NCBI GenBank assembly: GCA_937948705.1
Contig: CALECF010000248.1
Span: forward strand, 1-7,412
Origin: an uncultured Anaerosolibacter sp.
GTDB lineage: Bacteria > Bacillota_A > Clostridia > Peptostreptococcales > Thermotaleaceae
Direction: 5' to 3'
Length of the DNA stretch: 7,412 nt
The position numbers were made by a program, and so were the translations under genes. The notes under the pieces were generated by a model. It ran no database searches, was not told the DNA's origin, and worked only from the letters and a program-made list of their open reading frames with translations. How positions within the stretch are numbered: position 1 is the first letter of the stretch; every line of letters starts with the position of its first letter. This document shows, piece after piece, positions 6,079 through 7,412 of this stretch.

Positions 6079-6852
6079 GTGGGAAAAGTAATTGCTATTT
6101 TTAATCAAAAAGGCGGAGTGGGAAAGACAACAACCAATGTCAATTTGAGTGCTTGTCTTGCAGCGAAAGGGAAAAAGATATTGGTCATTGATATTGACCC
6201 CCAAGGAAATTCAACCAGTGGATTGGGCATTGACAAAAACAACCTACCTACTTCTATGTACGATCTAATCATCGGAAATGCCGATATTCACCAGTGTATC
6301 TACGGAACCAATCGAGAAAATCTTTCCATCGTCCCCTCCAGTGTTCAGTTAGCGGGAGCCGAAATCGAGCTTACTGATTTGGAGAGTAGAGAAATGCGTT
6401 TGAAACAAGCGATACAAGATGTGCGGCATGACTATGATTATGTGTTTGTGGACTGTCCTCCTTCCCTTGGGCTGTTGACGATCAATTCACTCACTGCGGT
6501 AGATAGTGTTCTTATCCCTATTCAATGTGAATACTATGCTTTAGAAGGTGTGAGTCAACTGATGAATACGATTGAGTTAATAAAGAAGAACCTTAATCCA
6601 AACCTGGATATTCAAGGCGTAGTATTGAGCATGTTTGATGGAAGGACAAACCTATCCATACAGGTTGTTGACGAGGTAAAAAAGTATTTTAAAGGTAAAG
6701 TATATTCAACCCTGATTCCGAGAAATGTAAGGCTGGCTGAAGCCCCCAGCTATGGATTATCTATTATTGAGTATGATGCAAAATCAAAGGGTGCAGAGGC
6801 CTATTGTGAACTAGCAGAAGAATTTTTAGATCTAGAAGAGGATGTGATATAA
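6079..6852 (+). CDS. parA: ParA (Soj), chromosome partitioning Walker-type ATPase
   Basis: ParA binds DNA non-specifically as an ATP dimer. ParB stimulates its ATPase to move newly copied origins apart, and in Bacillus it also controls DnaA. The frame opens at an ATG at 6043, but I chose the GTG at 6079: the strong GGGAGGTGAT lies just before it, and the protein then begins MGKVIAIFNQKGGVGKTTT, as in Soj. This gives 257 residues, close to the 253 of B. subtilis Soj. The deviant Walker A motif KGGVGKTT is at 11-18, the A' block DIDPQGN at 38-44, and Walker B VFVDCPP at 122-128. The conserved PRNVRLAEAPSYGLSI is at 214-229. There is no N-terminal helix-turn-helix, as expected for the small chromosomal (type Ib-like) class. 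parB follows immediately, so the two are co-transcribed. The gene is intact. Confidence 0.96.
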   Translation: MGKVIAIFNQKGGVGKTTTNVNLSACLAAKGKKILVIDIDPQGNSTSGLGIDKNNLPTSMYDLIIGNADIHQCIYGTNRENLSIVPSSVQLAGAEIELTDLESREMRLKQAIQDVRHDYDYVFVDCPPSLGLLTINSLTAVDSVLIPIQCEYYALEGVSQLMNTIELIKKNLNPNLDIQGVVLSMFDGRTNLSIQVVDEVKKYFKGKVYSTLIPRNVRLAEAPSYGLSIIEYDAKSKGAEAYCELAEEFLDLEEDVI

Positions 6853-7412
6853 TTGACGAGGATGAAAGGTGGCCTTGGGAAAGGCTTGAATGCATTGATC
6901 CCTGAACGAAAAGCCGAGCCAGAAGTTGTTGAGGTGAAGCATGGTGACGCCTTAAAGATTAGTATTCACGAAATTCGCCCCAATCGAAGTCAGCCTAGAA
7001 AAAACTTTGCCAGAGAAAAATTAGAGACATTGGTGGATTCTATTAAGTATCATGGCATTATACAACCTATCGTAGTAAGGGCTGCAGAGGTAGGTTATGA
7101 GATTGTGGCAGGGGAACGAAGATGGAGGGCAGCCAGAGAAGCGGGACTTAAGGAAATACCTTGTATTATCAAGGAACTAAGTGATCAGCAGGGAATGGAA
7201 ATTGCTTTAATAGAAAATCTTCAAAGGGAGGATTTGAATCCTGTTGAGGAAGCCCTTGCATTTAAAAACTTATTAGATACATATCAATTGACCCAGGAAG
7301 AAGTCTCAAATGCCGTTGGGAAAAGTAGGCCTTATATCGCAAATACCATGAGATTATTGAATTTAGATGAAGTTATTCAAGAAATGCTTATTCAGAGTCA
7401 AATTTCCAGTGG
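6853..7412 (+). CDS. parB: ParB (Spo0J), chromosome partitioning protein, 5' part only
   Basis: ParB is the CTP-dependent DNA clamp that loads at parS sites near the origin, spreads, recruits SMC and stimulates ParA. About 186 codons are present before the window ends; the family is usually near 280-300, so the last third (end of the DNA-binding domain and C-terminal dimer domain) is missing. The start is either TTG at 6853, directly after the parA stop with GAGG (6838-6841) 11 nt upstream, or ATG at 6862, where the GAGG abuts the start codon. I prefer the TTG. Counting from it, GGLGKGLNALIP (6-17) is the ParA-interacting N-terminus. NRSQPRKNF (44-52), the CTP-binding GERRWRAA (87-94) and ENLQREDLNPVEEA (121-134) follow. 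The helix-turn-helix (about 146-171) contains GKSRPYIANTMRLLNL, the parS-type version, in contrast to the Noc paralogue upstream. Confidence 0.95.
   Translation, partial: MTRMKGGLGKGLNALIPERKAEPEVVEVKHGDALKISIHEIRPNRSQPRKNFAREKLETLVDSIKYHGIIQPIVVRAAEVGYEIVAGERRWRAAREAGLKEIPCIIKELSDQQGMEIALIENLQREDLNPVEEALAFKNLLDTYQLTQEEVSNAVGKSRPYIANTMRLLNLDEVIQEMLIQSQISS

Noticed and set aside
1..7412. CRISPR arrays, tRNA or rRNA genes, and defence or biosynthetic islands.
   Set aside because: No regularly spaced repeats or RNA gene hallmarks seen; almost all the DNA is accounted for by conserved housekeeping genes.

Overview
This window reads as the origin-proximal housekeeping cluster of a low-G+C, Gram-positive, probably anaerobic Clostridia-type bacterium (Alkaliphilus-like at a guess; the species cannot be fixed from the sequence). 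The grounds are the A+T-rich composition, strong AGGAGG-type ribosome binding sites, use of GTG and TTG starts, and the gene order mnmE - mnmG - rsmG - noc - parA - parB. Firmicutes carry this order downstream of rpmH-rnpA-yidC-jag, next to the replication origin.

Layout. 1-175: upstream sequence with a probable promoter and a doubtful open frame ending just before mnmE. 176-1558: mnmE. 1559-1691: a gap holding a roughly 106-bp imperfect palindrome tipped with tandem heptamers. 1692-3587: mnmG, overlapped by 8 bases by rsmG (3580-4299). 4300-4520: a good sigma-A-type promoter and a leader of about 110 nt before noc (4521-5321), which ends at a textbook intrinsic terminator (5339-5370). 5371-5531: non-coding DNA with several inverted repeats. 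5532-5801, minus strand: a small single-domain GDT1/TMEM165 (UPF0016) membrane protein, the only gene on the opposite strand. 5802-6078: an A+T-rich divergent intergenic region with pyrimidine tracts. 6079-6852: parA (soj). 6853 to the window end: parB (spo0J), cut at its 3' end.

How the genes work together. MnmE and MnmG form the complex that puts the carboxymethylaminomethyl group on wobble U34 of certain tRNAs. RsmG methylates G527 of 16S rRNA. Noc is a ParB paralogue that in Bacillus protects the nucleoid from the division septum. ParA and ParB form the origin segregation system and also affect replication initiation. The GDT1-type protein is a probable cation (Mn2+/Ca2+) transporter subunit and looks like an insertion into the conserved order.

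No undescribed system is evident. The least explained parts are the palindrome between mnmE and mnmG, the structured DNA at 5400-5530, the lone half-size GDT1 gene between noc and parA, and the start of Noc, which decides whether it carries an N-terminal membrane-binding segment.
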